A DNA stretch of 64,000 bases. Origin: Sterolibacterium sp. (lineage in GTDB: Bacteria; Pseudomonadota; Gammaproteobacteria; Burkholderiales; Rhodocyclaceae). The notes beneath the pieces are model-generated. The model was given only the letters and a program-made list of their open reading frames with translations, was not told the DNA's origin and made no database searches. A program made the translations under genes and the position numbers. This document shows positions 45,964 to 57,812 of this stretch, piece after piece; positions within the stretch are counted from its first letter, which is position 1; every line of letters starts with the position of its first letter. The stretch lies in the NCBI GenBank assembly GCA_019105045.1, contig JAHRWT010000017.1:1-64000 (forward strand), read 5' to 3'.

Positions 45964-46324
45964 CTGTCGCTCCTCCTTGTTGTCCATGTTGCCCTGCAGA
46001 CAATTGCGGACTGCGCCGGCACACGGTATCGCGTTTTATATGAACACATGAGGTCAGCGGATTTCGCTACCACACTGGCACTCACGGTCTTGATTGTAGC
46101 CCACGGCAACGGAAGGTAAAGAAAGCGCTGCACGAATCGGCACGCAAGCGGACGCTGCGGGCTGCCTGGGATGCCAGACGCAAACCTGCGGCAATGACCT
46201 CCCCCTTGCAAAGACGCGCCAGGCTGCAGAGTATGCGGCGCGCCAAATCCGCTGCCGGATGCGTCGGAACACTTTGTGCAGCGCCTCCTGAACACCCACC
46301 TGCGGAATCTCCATCCAGACAGCA

Positions 46325-47146
46325 TCACGCCGGCAAGGGCTTGAGCAGCACCAGTTTCAGATGCTCCTGGCCTACCGGCGACAGAGTGAATTGCCGGTAA
46401 TGGATCAATCCCTGGTGCGGATGCCTGAAGCTGCGTTCGCCGCCCTGACGCTCCAGCACATCATGCAGCTTCCAATAGCGGGCAAACTCCACGCTGCCCT
46501 GTTGCAATTCATCAATCAACCGCTGCAGACCGGGTTCTTCCAGTCGACTGCGGCAATCAGCACGAAATTCCGCACAGATGCGACGGGCGCGGTTCTCCCA
46601 ATCCACCACCAATTGCCGAGCCTGCGCTTCGAGAAACACAAAGCGCAGCAAATTGGGGGAAGTCGCTTCCTCCACGGCGTCATTCGCCCAGGACTGATCC
46701 AGCCAACCGGCAAACAGATGCATTGCCGCCCGGTTCCAGGCCAGTATGTCCCAATAGCGACCAAGAATGTAGGCTGGCATATGGAAATCTTCCAGCAGTT
46801 CGCTCAAGGCATCCGGCGCGTGCTCCGCTCCGCTCAGCAGGCCGGCCAGCCCTTGCGCATCGCTGCCACTGCGCCCGGCCACATCAAACAGATAGCTGCG
46901 CTGCGGTCCGGTCAGGCGCAGCGCCTGGGCGATGCGTTCCAGCACTTCATGCGAAACCTGCACATCGCGCCCTTGCTCGATCCAGGTGTACCAGGTCGGG
47001 CTGATCCCTGCCAACTGCGCCACTTCCTCACGACGCAGGCCGGGCGTGCGCCGCCGGCTGCCCTGTGGAAAACCAAAAGCTTCCGGCGCACAACGCTGGC
47101 GCAGCACGCGCAGAAAATCACCCAGTTCCTTACGCCGTGTATCCAT
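46325..47146 (-). CDS. XRE family regulator with MmyB-like ligand-binding domain
   Basis: LGDFLRVLRQRCAPEAFGFPQGSRRRTPGLRREEVAQLAGISPTWYTWIEQGRDV. Confidence 0.88.
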   Translation of the reverse strand: MDTRRKELGDFLRVLRQRCAPEAFGFPQGSRRRTPGLRREEVAQLAGISPTWYTWIEQGRDVQVSHEVLERIAQALRLTGPQRSYLFDVAGRSGSDAQGLAGLLSGAEHAPDALSELLEDFHMPAYILGRYWDILAWNRAAMHLFAGWLDQSWANDAVEEATSPNLLRFVFLEAQARQLVVDWENRARRICAEFRADCRSRLEEPGLQRLIDELQQGSVEFARYWKLHDVLERQGGERSFRHPHQGLIHYRQFTLSPVGQEHLKLVLLKPLPA

Positions 47147-47478
47147 TACATTCCGCCCATTTCATCAAACCCATCAAACCTGTTTCATCAGGTATTTTCC
47201 TGTTATTGGCTATACCAGTATAAACAATAGCCTTGTTCCGGTATCAAACACTGCATAAGATGCCGTTACTCGGTGATGCCTTTGCTTGGTGTGTGGCGTG
47301 GGCGTGTAGCGCAAGGTGCAAGGTACAGGGTATGTACCATCCTGTTTTTTTACCATCCTGTTTTTTTTTGCGCACAGGTCTGCACAACGCTGCACCGTTT
47401 CTACATGTTTTTGTCACTCACTGCTGCGACTGCAGCTCCGCCCCAGCATTTCAACCCACTTCAAGCAAGGAGCCCGCC

Positions 47479-48909
47479 ATGGCCGGCAAAACCCTTTATG
47501 ACAAACTCTGGGACAGTCACGTCGTGCATAGCGAAGACGATGGCACCAGCCTGCTTTATATCGACCGCCACTTGATTCATGAAGTCACCAGCCCGCAGGC
47601 TTTTGAAGGGCTGCGCCTGAGCGGTCGCACGCCTTGGCGCAATCACTCCATCGTCGCCAATCCCGATCACAACACGCCGACCGACCACTGGGATCGCGGT
47701 ATCGAAGACCCGATCGCCCGCTTACAAGTAGAAACCCTGGATGCCAATATCAAGGAATTCGGCGCCCTGATTTACTATCCTTTCAAACACCAGAACCAAG
47801 GCATTCTGCACGTTGTCGGCCCGGAAAACGGCGCCACTTTGCCGGGCATGACCATTGTTTGTGGCGACAGCCACACTTCCACCCACGGCGCATTTGCGGC
47901 CTTGGCGCATGGCATCGGCACTTCTGAAGTCGAACATGTGCTGGCCACGCAAACCCTGGTGGCGAAAAAATCCAAGAGCATGTTGGTCAAGGTTGATGGC
48001 CAGCTGGGCCGGGGCGTGACCGCCAAGGATGTGGCGCTGGCCATCATCGGCAAGATCGGCACGGCCGGCGGCACGGGCTATGTCATCGAATACGGCGGCG
48101 AGGTGATTCGCAATCTGTCCGTCGAAGGACGCATGACCATCTGCAACATGACCATCGAAGGAGGCGCTCGCGCTGGCATCGTGGCGGCAGATGAGAAAAC
48201 CATCGCCTATATGCAAGGCAAGCCTTTTGCTCCCAAGGGAGCGGAATGGGATCAGGCCGTGGCTTACTGGCAAACGCTGCGCAGCGATGCCGATGCTCAG
48301 TTTGATGCCGTCGTGAAACTCAATGGTGCAGACATCGTGCCGCAAGTCACCTGGGGCACTTCGCCCGAGCAGGTGTTGCCGGTCAGCGGTCTGGTGCCCA
48401 ATCCAGCCAATGAAGCCGATCCAGTGAAGCGGGCAGGCATCGAGCGCGCCTTGCAATACATGGGGCTGGAGGCCGATACGCCGATTGAAGCCATCCACAT
48501 CGACAAGGTGTTCATTGGCTCTTGCACCAACTCGCGCATCGAAGATTTGCGGGCGGCTGCCAAGATCATCAAGGACCAGGGCGGCAAGGTGGCCAGCAAC
48601 ATCACCCTGGCCATGGTCGTGCCCGGTTCCGGCCAGGTCAAGCGCCAGGCCGAAGCCGAGGGACTGGATAAAATTTTCATCGACGCCGGTTTTGAATGGC
48701 GCGAGCCGGGCTGCTCCATGTGTCTGGCCATGAACAACGACCGCCTCCAGCCGGGCGAGCGCTGCGCTTCAACCTCCAACCGCAACTTCGAAGGCCGCCA
48801 GGGCCCCGGTGGCCGGACCCATCTGGTCAGCCCGGAAATGGCTGCCGCCGCCGCGCTGGCCGGCCATTTTGTCGATGTGCGCAAGCAAATGGCCGCCCAC
48901 GCCGCCTGA
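47479..48909 (+). CDS. leuC: 3-isopropylmalate dehydratase large subunit
   Basis: [16 protein letters not shown]...[34 protein letters not shown]; start trimmed to after AAGGAG RBS. Confidence 0.97.
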   Translation: MAGKTLYDKLWDSHVVHSEDDGTSLLYIDRHLIHEVTSPQAFEGLRLSGRTPWRNHSIVANPDHNTPTDHWDRGIEDPIARLQVETLDANIKEFGALIYYPFKHQNQGILHVVGPENGATLPGMTIVCGDSHTSTHGAFAALAHGIGTSEVEHVLATQTLVAKKSKSMLVKVDGQLGRGVTAKDVALAIIGKIGTAGGTGYVIEYGGEVIRNLSVEGRMTICNMTIEGGARAGIVAADEKTIAYMQGKPFAPKGAEWDQAVAYWQTLRSDADAQFDAVVKLNGADIVPQVTWGTSPEQVLPVSGLVPNPANEADPVKRAGIERALQYMGLEADTPIEAIHIDKVFIGSCTNSRIEDLRAAAKIIKDQGGKVASNITLAMVVPGSGQVKRQAEAEGLDKIFIDAGFEWREPGCSMCLAMNNDRLQPGERCASTSNRNFEGRQGPGGRTHLVSPEMAAAAALAGHFVDVRKQMAAHAA

Positions 48910-48951
48910 GCCCAGCCAGAACCCCTCGCCCGGACTTCAAGGAGAACCTTC

Positions 48952-49590
48952 ATGCAAGCTTTTCAACATCTCAACGGCCTGGTGGCCCCGCTCGATCGCG
49001 CCAATATCGACACCGATGCCATCATCCCCAAGCAGTTTCTGAAATCCATCAAACGCTCTGGATTCGGCCCATTCCTGTTCGACGAATGGCGTTACCTGGA
49101 TCACGGCGAAATCGGCATGGACTGCAGCCAGCGGCCATTGAACCAGGATTTCAGCCTCAACCAACCACGCTATCAAGGCGCACAGATTCTGCTTACTCGC
49201 GACAACTTTGGTTGCGGTTCCAGCCGCGAACACGCGCCCTGGGCCATTGAAGACTACGGTTTCAAAGTCATCATCGCCCCCTCCTTTGCCGATATTTTCT
49301 TCAACAATTGCTTCAAGAATGGCTTGCTGCCCATCGTCGCCAGCAGTGAAATCGTCGACAAACTGTTTCAGGAAACCGCAGTCAACGAAGGCTACAAGCT
49401 CGAAGTCGATCTGGAAAAACAGACCGTGATCAGTCCGCAAGGCTGGTCTTTCGAATTCGACATCACGCCCCACCGCAAGCATTGCCTGCTCAATGGCCTG
49501 GATGAAATCGGCCTGACCTTGCAGCAGGCAGAAAAAATCCGTGCTTTCGAAACCAGGCACAAGGCCGCCCAGCCCTGGCTGTTCGCCTGA
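48952..49590 (+). CDS. leuD: 3-isopropylmalate dehydratase small subunit
   Basis: [26 protein letters not shown]...[15 protein letters not shown]. Confidence 0.97.
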   Translation: MQAFQHLNGLVAPLDRANIDTDAIIPKQFLKSIKRSGFGPFLFDEWRYLDHGEIGMDCSQRPLNQDFSLNQPRYQGAQILLTRDNFGCGSSREHAPWAIEDYGFKVIIAPSFADIFFNNCFKNGLLPIVASSEIVDKLFQETAVNEGYKLEVDLEKQTVISPQGWSFEFDITPHRKHCLLNGLDEIGLTLQQAEKIRAFETRHKAAQPWLFA

Positions 49591-49620
49591 ACCGTTCTAA
49601 CCATTCAACCAAGGATCAAC

Positions 49621-50685
49621 ATGAAAATTGCAGTGCTGCCGGGTGATGGCATTGGCCCGGAAATCATCAAACAGGCTTTGCGTGTGCTCGACGTTTTCAA
49701 AGCCGAGGGCATGAAAATCGAGACCGAAACCGCTCAACTGGGCGGGGGTGCGGTGGATGCCACCGGCTCGCCCTATCCCGAAGCCACCCAAAAGCTGGCC
49801 CGGGCGGCCGATGCCGTGCTGCTGGGCGCCGTCGGTGGCCCGCAGTGGGACAATCTGCCTCGCCCGCAGCGCCCCGAACGGGGTCTGCTGGGCATCCGCA
49901 AGGATCTCAACCTGTTCGCCAACCTGCGCCCGGCCATACTTTATGAAGAACTGGCCAACGCCTCCTCGCTCAAGCCCGAAATTGTCGCTGGACTGGACAT
50001 CATGATCGTGCGTGAGCTCACCGGCGATATCTATTTCGGTGAGCCACGCGGCATCAGCGAAGAAAACGGCCAGCGTGTCGGCCGCAACACCATGATCTAC
50101 TCCGAGGCCGAAATCCGTCGTATCGGCCATGTGGCCTTCAAGGCTGCCCAGCGCCGCAACAAGAAACTGTGTTCGGTGGACAAGATGAACGTGCTCGAAA
50201 CCACGCAGCTGTGGCGCGATGTCATGAACGAGCTCGCCCCCGAATATCCCGATGTCGAGCTTTCCCACATGCTGGTGGATAACGCCGCCATGCAGCTGGT
50301 GCGCGCGCCCAAACAGTTCGACGTAATGGTCACCGGCAACATTTTCGGCGACATCCTGTCGGACGAGGCCTCCATGCTCACCGGCTCCATCGGCATGCTG
50401 CCCTCGGCCTCGCTGGATGAGAACAACAAGGGCATGTACGAACCCTGCCACGGCTCGGCGCCGGATATTGCCGGCAAGAACCTGGCCAACCCGCTGGCCA
50501 CCATCCTTTCCGCCGCCATGATGCTGCGTTACAGCTTCAACGACGAAGCCTCCGCCGTGCGTATCGAAACTGCCGTGAAAAAAGTGCTGGCTGCCGGCTA
50601 CCGCACCGGCGATATTTTCGAGCCGGGCACGCAGAAAGTCTCCTGCTCTGAAATGGGCGATCAGGTCGTCGCCGCGCTGCAATAA
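49621..50685 (+). CDS. leuB: 3-isopropylmalate dehydrogenase
   Basis: [24 protein letters not shown]...[14 protein letters not shown]. Confidence 0.97.
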   Translation: MKIAVLPGDGIGPEIIKQALRVLDVFKAEGMKIETETAQLGGGAVDATGSPYPEATQKLARAADAVLLGAVGGPQWDNLPRPQRPERGLLGIRKDLNLFANLRPAILYEELANASSLKPEIVAGLDIMIVRELTGDIYFGEPRGISEENGQRVGRNTMIYSEAEIRRIGHVAFKAAQRRNKKLCSVDKMNVLETTQLWRDVMNELAPEYPDVELSHMLVDNAAMQLVRAPKQFDVMVTGNIFGDILSDEASMLTGSIGMLPSASLDENNKGMYEPCHGSAPDIAGKNLANPLATILSAAMMLRYSFNDEASAVRIETAVKKVLAAGYRTGDIFEPGTQKVSCSEMGDQVVAALQ

Positions 50686-50977
50686 AGCCTGCGTCCGCCA
50701 GCCCGGACTTCAGGACGAGGTTGCACGGCAACCGGTGGCAGAGGTCTGCCTGACCGGTTGCCCCGGTTGCCGTGCAAGCGCTCCATGGCTGCGTAACGAA
50801 GTTTCCTTGGCAATCTATCAGGACGCTCCACCGCATCCATCTGCAGATTTGGTGCGCGCTGCACCGCACCATTTATCTGACGGCATTGCTCAGTTTCGGC
50901 ATGCCCTCCTTGCGTGGTGTTTTGCGGCGCGCCTTGCATCGCGCAGCAAATCAAACGCCATACAGCATCCGCTGCCG

Positions 50978-52036
50978 CTATTTACGCAGCGATTCGTCAA
51001 GTTCGTAGGAAACCGCCGGCTCGGGGCTTGCAGCAGGCTCATGAGGCGCGTCAGCCGCCGGTTCGATCAACCAATCGTCCGCCTCCGGCGCGTATCCTGA
51101 ATCAAACTCAGGTGCCGCACCGGCAGCCTCAGCCATGCTGTTTCCTGCTGCTTTCTCAGTCTTCGCATCGGCGTCGGCGGCGTTTTCCGTAGCCTTTGCA
51201 GCAGCGTTTGCCGGATATTCCCTCTGCCCATCCCGCTCATCGGTTATTTCTTCCGCCTCTACCTCTACCTCTTCCTCTTCCTCTTCCAACTGGATGAGAA
51301 TACGCGGGCCGCGTATCACAGCGGGATCCACCGCAGCTCCCTCCGCCGGCTTCCTTGCTGTAGCCGGTGCCCGCTGCAGTAGCCGGACAATATCCTGATT
51401 GTTCCTGGCCTTGGCAATCTCCATGGCCGTCTTGCCCTGCGCATCCCGCAGGCCCGTCGCCGCACCTCTTTCCAGCAACAAACGCACCGCATCAGGATGA
51501 CCGTTGCGGCTAGCGATCATCAACGCCGTCGCCCCATTGGCGGCCGGTGCATCAATCGCCGCACCATGGTCGAGCAACACACGCATGACCGCCGCATGGC
51601 CATTGAAGGCGGCATAGGTCAGCGGCGTCCAGCTGTTGCCGGCAGGATTGAGCGCAGCCCCCGCAGCGATCAATCGTTTCACGATCGCCAGGTGCCCATC
51701 CAGCGCAGCCAGCATCAGTGCCGTATCGCCGTAACGATTTCTTTGCAACAGGCTGGCGCGGTTTTGCAACAGATGCTCGACGAGCGCCTCATTGCCATTG
51801 CGTGCCGCCAGCATCAGCAAGGTATTGCCGGAACGATCCGAAGTATTGACATCCATGCCGCGTTGCAGCAACTGAACCACTTCGGCCACATCGTTCTGCT
51901 CCACGGCCTGCAGCAGATCATCATAGACGCCGGCAAACAGCGAAAAAGGGGCAAGCAACAGCGTCATGCCGACCGCAAAAACAGCGGCCAGCCTCGGCAG
52001 CCATGCCTCTTGTCGCGAGAAGACCATCCGCGTCAC
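50978..52036 (-). CDS. Ankyrin-repeat protein with signal peptide and acidic tail
   Basis: Four or more ankyrin repeats (GNTLLMLAARNGNEALVEHLL; GDTALMLAALDGHLAIVKRLI; ...); acidic EEEEEEVEVEAEE segment. Confidence 0.88.
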   Translation of the reverse strand: MTRMVFSRQEAWLPRLAAVFAVGMTLLLAPFSLFAGVYDDLLQAVEQNDVAEVVQLLQRGMDVNTSDRSGNTLLMLAARNGNEALVEHLLQNRASLLQRNRYGDTALMLAALDGHLAIVKRLIAAGAALNPAGNSWTPLTYAAFNGHAAVMRVLLDHGAAIDAPAANGATALMIASRNGHPDAVRLLLERGAATGLRDAQGKTAMEIAKARNNQDIVRLLQRAPATARKPAEGAAVDPAVIRGPRILIQLEEEEEEVEVEAEEITDERDGQREYPANAAAKATENAADADAKTEKAAGNSMAEAAGAAPEFDSGYAPEADDWLIEPAADAPHEPAASPEPAVSYELDESLRK

Positions 52037-52836
52037 GCCGCCTCCCGCTGCGCTGTGACAAACAACCGGAAAAAATTATCTGTTGTCGCCGCCGCAATCG
52101 CCTCGACACTGGTCTCGCGCAGCCGGGCCAGCTCTTCGGCCACATGACGTACATAGGCAGGTTCGTTGAGCTTGCCGCGATGCGGTACGGGCGCCAGATA
52201 CGGCGCATCGGTTTCGATCAGCAAGCGATTCTCCGGCACACTGCGCGCGACGTCCTTCAGCGCCTTGGCATTCTTGAAAGTGACGATGCCCGAAAAGGAA
52301 ATATGAAACCCCAGCGCCAGCGCTTCCTCAGCCACGGTCTGTGATTCGGTAAAGCAATGCATCACCCCGCCCACCTCGCTGGCTTTTTCCTCACGCATCA
52401 GACGCAAGGTGTCGGCAGCGGCAGCGCGGGTGTGGATGATCAACGGCTTGCCGGCGGCGCGCGCGGCCCGGATATGAACACGAAAACGCTCGCGCTGCCA
52501 TTCCAGATCGCCCTGCAGACGGTAATAATCCAGCCCGGTTTCGCCGATGGCCACCACTTTGGGATCAGCCGCCAGTGCGACCAGCTCGGCTACGGTCGGC
52601 TCGCGCGCAGGGGCTTCGGTATCCGGATGCACCCCTACAGCCGCGAACAAATGGGGGCACGGCCTGACCAGCGCCAGCAACTCCGGAAATCGTTCCAGCG
52701 TAACGCCCGCGCAGAGTGCATGACTGACCTGGTTGTCGGCCATGTGCGCCAGCACTTCCGCAAACTGCACAGCCAGTTCCGGAAAATCCAGATGACAGTG
52801 CGAATCCACCAAACCCGAAGTCATCGCTGTATTCAC
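52033..52836 (-). CDS. TatD family DNase
   Basis: LVDSHCHLDFPEL...AIGETGLDYYR...ETDAPYLAPVPHRGKLNEP. Confidence 0.93.
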   Translation of the reverse strand: MNTAMTSGLVDSHCHLDFPELAVQFAEVLAHMADNQVSHALCAGVTLERFPELLALVRPCPHLFAAVGVHPDTEAPAREPTVAELVALAADPKVVAIGETGLDYYRLQGDLEWQRERFRVHIRAARAAGKPLIIHTRAAAADTLRLMREEKASEVGGVMHCFTESQTVAEEALALGFHISFSGIVTFKNAKALKDVARSVPENRLLIETDAPYLAPVPHRGKLNEPAYVRHVAEELARLRETSVEAIAAATTDNFFRLFVTAQREAA

Positions 52837-52885
52837 TTTTTAATCCAGGCAATTGTTTTCAAATGGTTTTCAAATGGTTTTCAAA

Positions 52886-54001
52886 TTATCGCGCGACGGT
52901 TGCCCGCAAATAACGCGCTGCCATATCTTCCAGAAACAGCTGTGTGTTCAAGGGATGGCGCGCCACACCGCGAATGCGCCGCAACTCCCTGTCGAAAGCC
53001 AACAGAGCAGCAGCGTTACTGCGTTTCGCCTGTGCCTGTAAAGCCTTCTGCCAAGCCGGATCGCGGTGGTAACGCAGACTGTCGGCAAGCGTCATCTGGA
53101 TCAGATCTGCCAGCCATTTTTGCACGATATCAACCAGTTGCGCCAAATCAAAGGCGCTGTCAGCCTTGAGCAAAGCACTCCATTTCTGCGCCATGGCAAC
53201 TGGGTCATTGCCCGGTTGCAACAAAGGCTCCAGCGCCTTGCGATAAACCGGCAACATATCCTGCTGCGCCCAGTTGCGCGCCAGCAAAGGTGCACCGCCG
53301 GCCAACTGCAGCACGCTTTCAGCCTCCTTGATACCTGCGGCTTTCAACCAGGCCGCAGCCTGTCGCGGGTCGGGCTGACCAAAATTCACGATACGGCAAC
53401 GGCTGCGGATGGTCGGCAAAAGCCTGCGCCATGCATGTGAAATCAATATAAAACAAACAGATGCAGGTGGCTCTTCAAGTACTTTAAGAAGCGCATTGGC
53501 AGCTGCCGGTGTCATCGCCTCGGCGGGTTCCAGCACGACGATGCGCCGCCCCTGTCGATGACTGCCCACAAAAACAAAATCTGTCAGCTCACGAATCTGT
53601 TCAATTCGCAGCGTGCCACTCCCCGTGCCGACCCGGGCCATGGAAGTCGCCACACCCACCGCCTTGCCTTGCCTGGTTTTATTTGTCGTTTTTGTTACTG
53701 CGTCACTGTCGCTTTCTGTCTCTGCGGTTTCTTCTGCCGCATCCGGTTGCACCAGGCGAAAGTCCGGATGATTGCCCGCCGCCAGCCAGCTGCATGAGCA
53801 GCATTCGCCACACGCCGCCGGCCCGCCGGTTGCTGCGGTCTGCGGCGCCTCGCACAACAGGCAGGCCGCCATGGCCAGAGCAAAATCCTGCTTGCCCAGC
53901 CCGGCCGGACCGGTCAACAACAGCGCATGTGGCAGTTTTTCCGGCGCATCCATGAGCTGCTTCCACAGCCCGCCTTGCCAGGGGTGGATATTCATGGACA
54001 A
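52886..54001 (-). CDS. holB: DNA polymerase III subunit delta'
   Basis: [27 protein letters not shown], zinc Cys motif, [23 protein letters not shown]. Confidence 0.93.
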   Translation of the reverse strand: MSMNIHPWQGGLWKQLMDAPEKLPHALLLTGPAGLGKQDFALAMAACLLCEAPQTAATGGPAACGECCSCSWLAAGNHPDFRLVQPDAAEETAETESDSDAVTKTTNKTRQGKAVGVATSMARVGTGSGTLRIEQIRELTDFVFVGSHRQGRRIVVLEPAEAMTPAAANALLKVLEEPPASVCFILISHAWRRLLPTIRSRCRIVNFGQPDPRQAAAWLKAAGIKEAESVLQLAGGAPLLARNWAQQDMLPVYRKALEPLLQPGNDPVAMAQKWSALLKADSAFDLAQLVDIVQKWLADLIQMTLADSLRYHRDPAWQKALQAQAKRSNAAALLAFDRELRRIRGVARHPLNTQLFLEDMAARYLRATVAR

Positions 54002-54621
54002 AACCCGTCAATGATTTTGCGGAGTGTTTCAGTTATCTCATTCACGGAAGCCGTCGCATCAATCCGTCGGATACGCTGCGGATATTGGGCCGCCCGCTGC
54101 AGATACGCCTGGCGCACGCGTTCGAAGAATTCGCCCTGCTCCCGCTCGAAGCGATCCAGCGCCTCTCCTGTGGCAGCCAGGCGCTGGCGGGAAACCGCGA
54201 TCGGCACATCAAACAACAGCGTCAGATCCGGCTGGAAATCTCCTTGCACCCAGGATTCCAGCGTCGCCAGCCGCGCCTGCGACAAACCGCGCCCGCCGCC
54301 CTGATAGGCGAAACTGGCATCGGTAAAGCGATCGGAAACCACCCAGTCGCCGCGTGACAGCGCCGGCAGGATGACCTTGTCCAGATGTTCACGACGCGCC
54401 GCAAACATCAGCAGCGCCTCGGTTTCCAGATGCATCGGCTCGGCCAGCAGCAGGCTGCGCAGTTTTTCCGCCAGGGGCGTGCCGCCTGGTTCGCGGGTGG
54501 CCACCACCTGCCGGCCCTGCGCCCGCAGATGTTCGACCAACCAAGCGTGATGGGTGCTTTTGCCCGCCCCATCCACCCCTTCCAGAGTGATGAACTTGCC
54601 TCTTGCCACGGTTGCGGTCAC
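53992..54621 (-). CDS. tmk: Thymidylate kinase
   Basis: [21 protein letters not shown]...[18 protein letters not shown]. Confidence 0.96.
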   Translation of the reverse strand: MTATVARGKFITLEGVDGAGKSTHHAWLVEHLRAQGRQVVATREPGGTPLAEKLRSLLLAEPMHLETEALLMFAARREHLDKVILPALSRGDWVVSDRFTDASFAYQGGGRGLSQARLATLESWVQGDFQPDLTLLFDVPIAVSRQRLAATGEALDRFEREQGEFFERVRQAYLQRAAQYPQRIRRIDATASVNEITETLRKIIDGFCP

Positions 54622-55649
54622 GGATTGTTCCTTCCCTTGCCTCTTTGATAGAGATTCACAGCGCGGTTGTGTTCGTTCAGATTGCGTGAGAATTCGCTGC
54701 TGCCATCGCCCCGTGCAACAAAATAAAGCTTGTCGCTGCGCACTGGCTGCAAGGCCGCATCCAGCGCCGCCTGCCCGGGCATGGCGATCGGCGTGGGCGG
54801 CAGGCCCGGCCGACGGTAAGTATTGTAGGGCGTGTCGGTCTGCAGGTCGCGCTTGCGCAGATTGCCGTCAAAGCGTTCCCCCATGCCGTAGATCACTGTC
54901 GGATCGGTCTGCAAGGCCATGCCGATGCGCAGCCGATTGATGAACACCGAAGCCACCAGCGCCCTGTCCTCGGCCCGGCCAGTTTCCTTTTCAACGATGG
55001 AGGCAAGAATCAGTGCATCATACGGCGTGCGCAAGGGCAGACCGTCCGCCCGCTGCGCCCAGGCTTGCGCCAGCCGCTGCTGCATGGCCTGATAGGCCCG
55101 CCTGAGCAACTCGACATCGCTGGAACGCTTGCTGAACAGATAGGTATCGGGAAAGAACAGACCTTCGGCATGGGTTTCTGCCGCACCAATCTGCTGCAGG
55201 ATTTCCTGTTCGCTCAGACCTTGCGTATCGTGCAGCAGATCCGGATGCGCATCCAGAGCGGCCCGCAACTGGCGGAAGTTCATGCCTTCGACAAACAGCA
55301 AAGCGCTCTGGCTGACATCGCCCCGCGTCAGTTTTTTGAGCAACTGCCAGGGCGTGGTGCCTGCAGCGATTTCATAACTGCCCGCCTGGATCGCCCCGGC
55401 CTTGCCCAGCAGGCGCACCATCAGGGTGAATTGCCAAGGCGAAAAATCCATGCCCTCACTGACCAGATGCCGAGAAATTGCCCGCAGGCTATAACCAGCA
55501 GGCACGCTGAAATCCAGTGGCCGGCCAGCACCAGCGGGATTGTTCAACGCCAGCGGCGTCCAGGCAAACCAGGCCAGAGCAGCGACAGCCAAGGTGCTCA
55601 GAACACCCGCCAGAAACAACAGACGTTTGAAAAAACCGGGCATTTTCAT
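54618..55649 (-). CDS. mltG: Endolytic murein transglycosylase MltG
   Basis: [42 protein letters not shown]. Confidence 0.94.
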   Translation of the reverse strand: MKMPGFFKRLLFLAGVLSTLAVAALAWFAWTPLALNNPAGAGRPLDFSVPAGYSLRAISRHLVSEGMDFSPWQFTLMVRLLGKAGAIQAGSYEIAAGTTPWQLLKKLTRGDVSQSALLFVEGMNFRQLRAALDAHPDLLHDTQGLSEQEILQQIGAAETHAEGLFFPDTYLFSKRSSDVELLRRAYQAMQQRLAQAWAQRADGLPLRTPYDALILASIVEKETGRAEDRALVASVFINRLRIGMALQTDPTVIYGMGERFDGNLRKRDLQTDTPYNTYRRPGLPPTPIAMPGQAALDAALQPVRSDKLYFVARGDGSSEFSRNLNEHNRAVNLYQRGKGRNNP

Positions 55650-55812
55650 CAGTGCAAAACCCCACTGCAGACATGCGTCCTGCCTTGCCGGCAAAATCCG
55701 CTCATCCCTCCTGCACGCACAGGGGGCGCAGAGGACTTATGCAGAGCAACACACCGTCGCGCAGAAAGCAGCGGGATATAATGGAACGCTGATTTTAGCG
55801 GAGAACCTCAGC

Positions 55813-56874
55813 ATGAATTCGCAGTGGCAGGATTTTCTGGCCCGGCAGGGTCTGACTGAACAGCAGCTGGACTTCGGCCAGCCTCTGGCCGAGCTGCAAA
55901 GTGCCCAGACGGGGGCCATCATGGTGCCTTTGACGGATCTTGGCCTGATCCGAATCAGCGGCACGGATGCCGATAGCTTCCTGCACAATCTGCTGACCAA
56001 TGATGTTGAGGGATTGCCGGCCAATGGTGCCCATCGCAGCGGCCTATGCACACCCAAAGGGCGGATGCTGGCCAGCTTTCTGGTCTGGCGCGATGCCGAT
56101 GAGCTGCTGCTGGCGCTGGCCGACGACCTGCACACCGGCATATTGAAAAAACTTGCCATGTATGTACTGCGCGCCAAGGTCAAGCTGGCCGATGCCAGCG
56201 ATGAACAGGTCGTACTGGGACTGTCCGGGCCGCAGCTAGCCGACACCTTGGCCCAACTGGAAGGCATGACCACTCTGCCCGACGCCCCTTGGCGCAGCAG
56301 CCGCTTCGCCCAGGGCCAAGTGCTGCGCATCAGCGAACAGCGTTACTGGCTGATCACGACTGCCGCCCAGGCCCCAGCCCTGTGGCAACAATTGAGCAAG
56401 ACGCTGCGCCCGGCGGGCCTGAATGCCTGGCACTGGCTGGAAATTGCCGCCGGCATACCGCAGATCACAGCCGCCACCCGCGAGGAATTCACGCCACAGA
56501 TGATCAACTTTGAGCTGATCGGCGGCGTCAGTTTCAAAAAAGGCTGCTATCCCGGTCAGGAAATCGTCGCCCGTACCCAGTACCTGGGCAAGGTCAAGCG
56601 CCGCATGTATCGCGGCCATGTCGCCAATCTCGACAAACGGCCAGCCATTGGTACGCTCATTTTCGATACCACTGTCGAACCTGTCCCTTGCGGCATGGTG
56701 GTCAAGGTAGCCGCCTCCCCTCAGGGTGGTTTTGATCTGCTGACCGTACTGCAAAGCGCCAGTGCCGAAACGGGCCAGCTGCAGCTGGCCGGCGAGCAAG
56801 ACGCAGGTACCGCCGCCCAGCCCAACCCCGGCGCCCTGCTGCTACTGGCACCGCTGCCCTACGCGGTGACTTGA
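55813..56874 (+). CDS. ygfZ: Folate-binding YgfZ family protein
   Basis: KGCYPGQEIVARTQYLGKVKRRMYRG signature. Confidence 0.93.
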   Translation: MNSQWQDFLARQGLTEQQLDFGQPLAELQSAQTGAIMVPLTDLGLIRISGTDADSFLHNLLTNDVEGLPANGAHRSGLCTPKGRMLASFLVWRDADELLLALADDLHTGILKKLAMYVLRAKVKLADASDEQVVLGLSGPQLADTLAQLEGMTTLPDAPWRSSRFAQGQVLRISEQRYWLITTAAQAPALWQQLSKTLRPAGLNAWHWLEIAAGIPQITAATREEFTPQMINFELIGGVSFKKGCYPGQEIVARTQYLGKVKRRMYRGHVANLDKRPAIGTLIFDTTVEPVPCGMVVKVAASPQGGFDLLTVLQSASAETGQLQLAGEQDAGTAAQPNPGALLLLAPLPYAVT

Positions 56875-56909
56875 AGCGCTGGCCCGCGCCGGCACAACAC
56901 AAAATTGCC

Positions 56910-57809
56910 ATGTGTCTGATCCTTCTGGCCTGGCAGGTCCATCCCGACTATCCGCTGGTGATGGCGGCGAATCGGGATGAATTCTTCGCCCGCCCCACGG
57001 CGCCGGCTGAATTCTGGCCAGAACATCCCGCCAGCGGCGGACAAGTGCTGGCCGGTCGCGACCTGCAGGCAGGCGGCACCTGGCTGGGAATGACGCGCAG
57101 CGGGCGCTTTGCGGCCTTGACCAATTACCGGGAAGTTCGTGCACCTGCCGCCAGCCCGTCGCCCACGTCACGCTCACGCGGCCACCTGGTCAGTGATTTT
57201 TTGCAGGGCAGTGGCAGCGCGCCGGATTATCTGGCCAACGTGGCGGCCCAGGCGGCCGACTACGAAGCCTTCAATCTGCTGTGCGGCCAGCTCCCTTCAG
57301 CGCATGGCGCAGCCGCTGGCCTCTGGTATTACTCGAACCGCGACATGACTGAACGCAAGGAGCCGCCGGCGGCGAGAGACGCTCCAGCCGCTCCAGCCGC
57401 ACAGGGACCGATACAGGCATTGGCACCGGGTATTTATGGCCTGAGCAATCATCTGCTCGATGCGCCCTGGCCCAAGGTCACCGAAGGCAAATCCGCCCTC
57501 ACCCTGGCGCTGGCGGACCTGCCTGAAAAAGCCCCCCTGTTCGAACTGTTGCGCAACAACAAGACTTACGCCGATAAAGAACTGCCGCGCACCGGCATCA
57601 GCCTGGATTGGGAACGCGCGCTGTCGGCGGCCTTCATCCGCTCGGCACAGATGCCCCATTACGGCACACGCAGTTCAACCGTCCTGCTCTGCGATCGCCA
57701 GCAGCACATTGATTTTGCCGAGCAGACCTATCCGGCAGAAGGCGCGGAAGCCACGGCCACCACTTCCAGCCAGTACCGCCAGTTTCGCTTCCCGCTGCTG
57801 GCCGGCTGA
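56910..57809 (+). CDS. NRDE (TANGO2-like) family protein
   Basis: MCLILLAWQVHPDYPLVMAANRDEFFARPTAPAEFW. Confidence 0.93.
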   Translation: MCLILLAWQVHPDYPLVMAANRDEFFARPTAPAEFWPEHPASGGQVLAGRDLQAGGTWLGMTRSGRFAALTNYREVRAPAASPSPTSRSRGHLVSDFLQGSGSAPDYLANVAAQAADYEAFNLLCGQLPSAHGAAAGLWYYSNRDMTERKEPPAARDAPAAPAAQGPIQALAPGIYGLSNHLLDAPWPKVTEGKSALTLALADLPEKAPLFELLRNNKTYADKELPRTGISLDWERALSAAFIRSAQMPHYGTRSSTVLLCDRQQHIDFAEQTYPAEGAEATATTSSQYRQFRFPLLAG

Positions 57810-57812
57810 AGA

